Shown one piece after another: positions 5,048-5,226 of a stretch of 5,226 nucleotides of DNA (the stretch's first letter is position 1; each line of letters starts with the position of its first letter). Position numbers and translations under genes: made by a program. Origin of the DNA: an uncultured Synergistia bacterium (GTDB lineage: Bacteria; Eremiobacterota; SpSt-956; JAKJGF01); contig CALARM010000245.1 in the NCBI GenBank assembly GCA_937888925.1, forward strand, positions 1 through 5,226. Reading direction: 5' to 3'. The notes below the pieces were generated by a model. It worked only from the letters and a program-made list of their open reading frames with translations, had not been told where the DNA came from and did no database searches.

Positions 5048-5167
5048 ATCGTGAGTCGTGAATCGTGAGTATTGAATAGGGGTGAACTGTGTTCGCCCAT
5101 TACCTGTGAAAATACGTATTATGCATCACGCATTACGAAACCACCTGTTACACGTTACTCGTTACGA
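5048..5167. repeat. Heptamer repeat element with two convergent arms and a central hairpin
   Basis: The left arm (5048-5075) starts immediately after the stop codon with four 7-bp units: ATCGTGA, GTCGTGA, ATCGTGA and a drifted GTATTGA. The centre holds GGGTGAAC (5080-5087) pairing with GTTCGCCC (5091-5098), with one G-T pair and a 3-nt loop, and then a perfect 10-bp palindrome AATACGTATT (5111-5120). The right arm carries the opposite orientation: GCATCAC and GCATTAC (5123-5136), then GTTACAC, GTTACTC and GTTACGA (5147-5167). The arms thus face each other as GTGA and TCAC/TTAC. No T-run follows the central hairpin, so it does not look like an ordinary terminator. It fills most of the 141-bp gap. 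Confidence 0.72.
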
Positions 5168-5188
5168 TTATAAAAAAGGAGTTTTTCA

Positions 5189-5226
5189 ATGTTCAAAAAA
5201 ATAACATTTCTTTTAATATTTATTAC
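5189..5226 (+). CDS. Start of a probable exported protein (3' truncated by window edge)
   Basis: An AAAGGAG ribosome binding site (5175-5181) stands 7 nt before the ATG. The 12 complete codons read MFKKITFLLIFI, with two Lys followed by a hydrophobic run, which is the start of a signal peptide or membrane anchor. The rest lies outside the window, so the product cannot be named. It follows the small secreted protein gene in the same direction across a repeat element. Confidence 0.65.
   Translation, partial: MFKKITFLLIFI

Overview
The window is AT-rich bacterial DNA. Arg is mostly AGA and Ile often ATA in the coding regions. All six convincing genes lie on the + strand, and the first and last run off the edges. 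I cannot place the organism by name. Strong AAGGAGG-type ribosome binding sites on several genes, sigma70-like promoters and two Rho-independent terminators point to a bacterium. The UPF0280 protein, the cytoplasmic M28/glutaminyl-cyclase-like enzyme and the lineage-specific unknowns would suit an uncultured low-GC lineage, but that is inference.

Layout: (1) 2-349, the C-terminal end of a TPR protein. (2) 449-1066, an Asn/Gln/Gly-rich protein of 205 residues built from two diverged copies of one helical module. (3) 1056-1191, a 7-bp-periodic repeat tract that begins inside the last codons of gene 2, then a decayed opposite arm and a strong terminator. (4) 1268-2752, a large acidic all-helical protein made of four diverged copies of a unit of about 100 residues, with its own extended -10 promoter. 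(5) 2833-3672, an M28-family zinc enzyme resembling glutaminyl-peptide cyclotransferase, whose start codon sits 3 nt after a second heptamer tract and has no Shine-Dalgarno. (6) 3755-4492, a UPF0280 (ApbE-like) protein that looks leaderless; its promoter overlaps the terminator of gene 5. (7) 4565-5047, a small secreted protein. (8) 5048-5167, a third heptamer element with two convergent arms. (9) 5189-5226, the start of another gene with a signal-peptide-like N-terminus.

The genes look like separate transcription units rather than one pathway operon: most gaps hold a terminator, a promoter or both. No defence system, CRISPR array, tRNA, rRNA or transposase is visible. The most unusual signals are three: the heptanucleotide repeat family pressed against gene boundaries (supplying a stop codon in one case and replacing the SD position in another), the terminator/promoter overlap feeding a leaderless gene, and two unrecognised proteins made of internal duplications.
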